Under the pieces are notes generated by a model, which was not told the DNA's origin, did not search any database, and saw only the letters and a program-made list of their open reading frames with translations. From NCBI GenBank assembly GCA_024234365.1, contig JACKOK010000002.1:496001-560000 (forward strand): a DNA stretch of 64,000 nucleotides. Reading direction: 5' to 3'. This document shows, in pieces, positions 63,361 to 64,000 of the stretch. The position numbers and the translations under genes are program-made. Every line of letters begins with the position of its first letter. The stretch's first letter is position 1. Origin of the DNA: Pseudomonadales bacterium (GTDB lineage Bacteria > Pseudomonadota > Gammaproteobacteria > Pseudomonadales > Pseudohongiellaceae).

Positions 63361-63408
63361 CTGATTCGCTGATTCGCTGATTCGCTGATTCGCTGATTCG
63401 CTGATTCG
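63361..63408 (+). repeat. octamer tandem repeat (CTGATTCG)6
   Basis: Six exact copies of CTGATTCG begin two bases after the hslO stop codon. The tract is perfect, so it is probably young or length-variable. Confidence 0.9.
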
Positions 63409-63456
63409 CGATTGAGATTGTTGTTAGTGGAGAGTCGAGTGCTCACTCCGTTTTGC

Positions 63457-63575
63457 GAGCCGCACAGCGGGATGGGCATGTCGGAGACGCCAAAATGCTC
63501 ACATCCCTGTGAAGGCTCGGCGGGCGCCGTCCGTGGCGCCCGACGCTCCGCCATGCCCATCCCGCTGCGCGGCTC
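63457..63575 (+). repeat. armed core element C
   Basis: Inverted arms of 24 bp (63457-63480 and 63552-63575, beginning GAGCCGCACAGCGGGATGGG) pair with one mismatch that would be G-U in RNA. The 71-base core matches element A at most positions, including ACGCCAAAA, GGCTCGGCGGGCGCCGTCC and GGCGCCCGACG. Confidence 0.8.
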
Positions 63576-63661
63576 TTGAATCCTGCCAGCTGGGCGTTTT
63601 TACTCTTCGTTCTGGGTGATTTTTGAATGTGTGCCTGTAGCCATTCGTTGGCACAGCGTCA

Positions 63662-63784
63662 GCCCTGAGCGGTGGAGGAGAAGCAGGCAGAACCGTCGCG
63701 CCCCAGGGACGGGGCGCGCCGAGCCTGCACATGGACGTGCGCTTTTTGGCGTGTTCTGAATGCTTCTCCTCCACCGATCAGGGC
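63662..63784 (-). repeat. armed core element D
   Basis: Inverted arms of 24 bp (63662-63685 and 63761-63784; GCCCTGAGCGGTGGAGGAGA at the left) have one mismatch. The core is in reverse orientation, with GAGCCTGCACATGGACGTGC and GCTTTTTGGCGTG, and a GCGCCCC-AGGGAC-GGGGCGC hairpin in place of the GGGCGCC stem of A and C. Confidence 0.8.
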
Positions 63785-63846
63785 GGGCTACGAAGAACAA
63801 AACCCACAAAACAGTAGCCCCCCAAAGCACAGAAGCTGCGGGAGTA

Positions 63847-63870
63847 ATCGCCAGTAGGCTGGCTCCTACA
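63847..63870 (-). repeat. REP-like element carrying a stop codon
   Basis: Minus-strand GTAGGAGCCAGCCTACTGGC plus GAT. The TAG stop of the partial gene at 63866 lies inside it, so the element marks the end of that coding region. Confidence 0.65.
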
Positions 63871-64000
63871 GAAGGGTTGGGGCTGGGTTTGCCTGCAGCG
63901 CCTCGCGTGCGTGGCGGTGGCTGATCCAGATCAGGAACTGTTGGCCGAACAGCACGGAGGCGCCCACCAGGTGCAGGGGCTGCACAAAGGCTGGCATGCC
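63866..64000 (-). CDS. C-terminal end of a membrane protein, possibly heme A synthase (COX15/CtaA)
   Basis: The last 44 codons of a minus-strand gene enter from the right edge. They read MPAFVQPLHLVGASVLFGQQ and FLIWISHRHAREALQ, then a Pro/Ala tail. The hydrophobic helix flanked by His and Arg looks like a final membrane segment. The PLHLVGASVLFG pattern reminds me of COX15-type heme A synthases, but a 44-residue fragment cannot settle it. The stop codon lies in a REP element. Confidence 0.4.
   Translation of the reverse strand, partial: GMPAFVQPLHLVGASVLFGQQFLIWISHRHAREALQANPAPTLL

Larger units (their letters stand above)
63438..63795. repeat. compound repeat unit 2 (two oppositely oriented armed hairpins)
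   Basis: This 358-bp block has the same boundary words as unit 1: AGTGCTC (63438-63444) and GCTACGAAG (63787-63795). It carries element C (63457-63575, plus) and element D (63662-63784, minus) with a spacer of 86 bases containing GCACAGCGTCAGC, similar to GCACGGAGTCAGC in unit 1. No credible gene is present. Confidence 0.75.

Noticed and set aside
63361..63408. Octamer tract as a CRISPR or iteron-type origin
   Set aside because: There are no spacers, no AT-rich region and no replication gene nearby; it is a simple tandem repeat.

Overview
The window is chromosomal DNA of a high-GC gammaproteobacterium related to the Pseudomonas/Cellvibrionales/Oceanospirillales group. Evidence for this is the gene order lolB-ispE-tRNA-Gln, the hemA-prfA-prmC-moeB cluster, gatCAB divergent from mreBCD-maf-rng-yhdP, a PA4642-type small protein, and REP-like repeats of the GTAGGAGCC type. 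The exact genus cannot be read from the sequence. No phage, plasmid, rRNA or CRISPR locus is present; the accessory signal lies in short repeats, leaders and small operons.

Layout. 1-8.2 kb: tRNA-Gln (partial), ispE, lolB and a TPR lipoprotein on the minus strand, divergent from hemA-prfA-prmC-moeB. A 384-bp compound repeat sits between prmC and moeB. 8.3-13.5 kb: rhlB, a REP cluster, a PA4642-family gene, a small MITE-like element, then gatB, gatA and gatC. 13.9-24.5 kb: cell-shape and envelope cluster mreB, mreC, mreD, maf, rng, yhdP, a nitrilase and a DUF445 membrane protein. 24.8-30 kb: a TetR regulator, a lone ExbD-like protein, then a two-gene operon (class II aldolase/SDR fusion plus mtnA) that looks like a DHAP shunt for methylthioadenosine or 5-deoxyadenosine salvage. 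The aldolase gene carries three REP units translated in frame. 30-38.4 kb: secreted glutaminyl cyclotransferase, an aminopeptidase lipoprotein, a TPR protein, an oxidoreductase-SelD fusion, a patatin-like protein, small membrane proteins and a ThDP enzyme. 38.5-45.7 kb: a small unknown gene behind a strong promoter that carries LexA-like boxes, a DUF4105 membrane protein, an acyl-CoA dehydrogenase pair with an APH-fold kinase, and a split spermidine-synthase-like pair. 45.7-52.9 kb: envelope genes (PAP2 phosphatase; eptA behind a PmrA-like box), fadH-uspA, and a clsB/ybhP-type pair. 52.9-60 kb: beta-oxidation genes (acyl-CoA dehydrogenase, thiolase, FadJ-like fusion), a serine hydrolase and an uncharacterised exported protein. 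60-64 kb: a complete trp attenuator with leader peptide, a fused trpE(G), hslO, an octamer tandem repeat, a second 358-bp compound repeat and the 3' end of a membrane-protein gene.

Most striking signals: (1) two compound repeats, each with two oppositely oriented copies of a conserved core, where every copy is enclosed by its own long inverted arms that differ in sequence from copy to copy; (2) an unlisted 28-codon leader peptide with tandem Trp codons and an attenuator before trpE(G); (3) three REP units inside an enzyme gene; (4) a LexA-like operator lying over a near-consensus promoter of an unknown 82-residue protein; (5) a probable AUC start for mreC.
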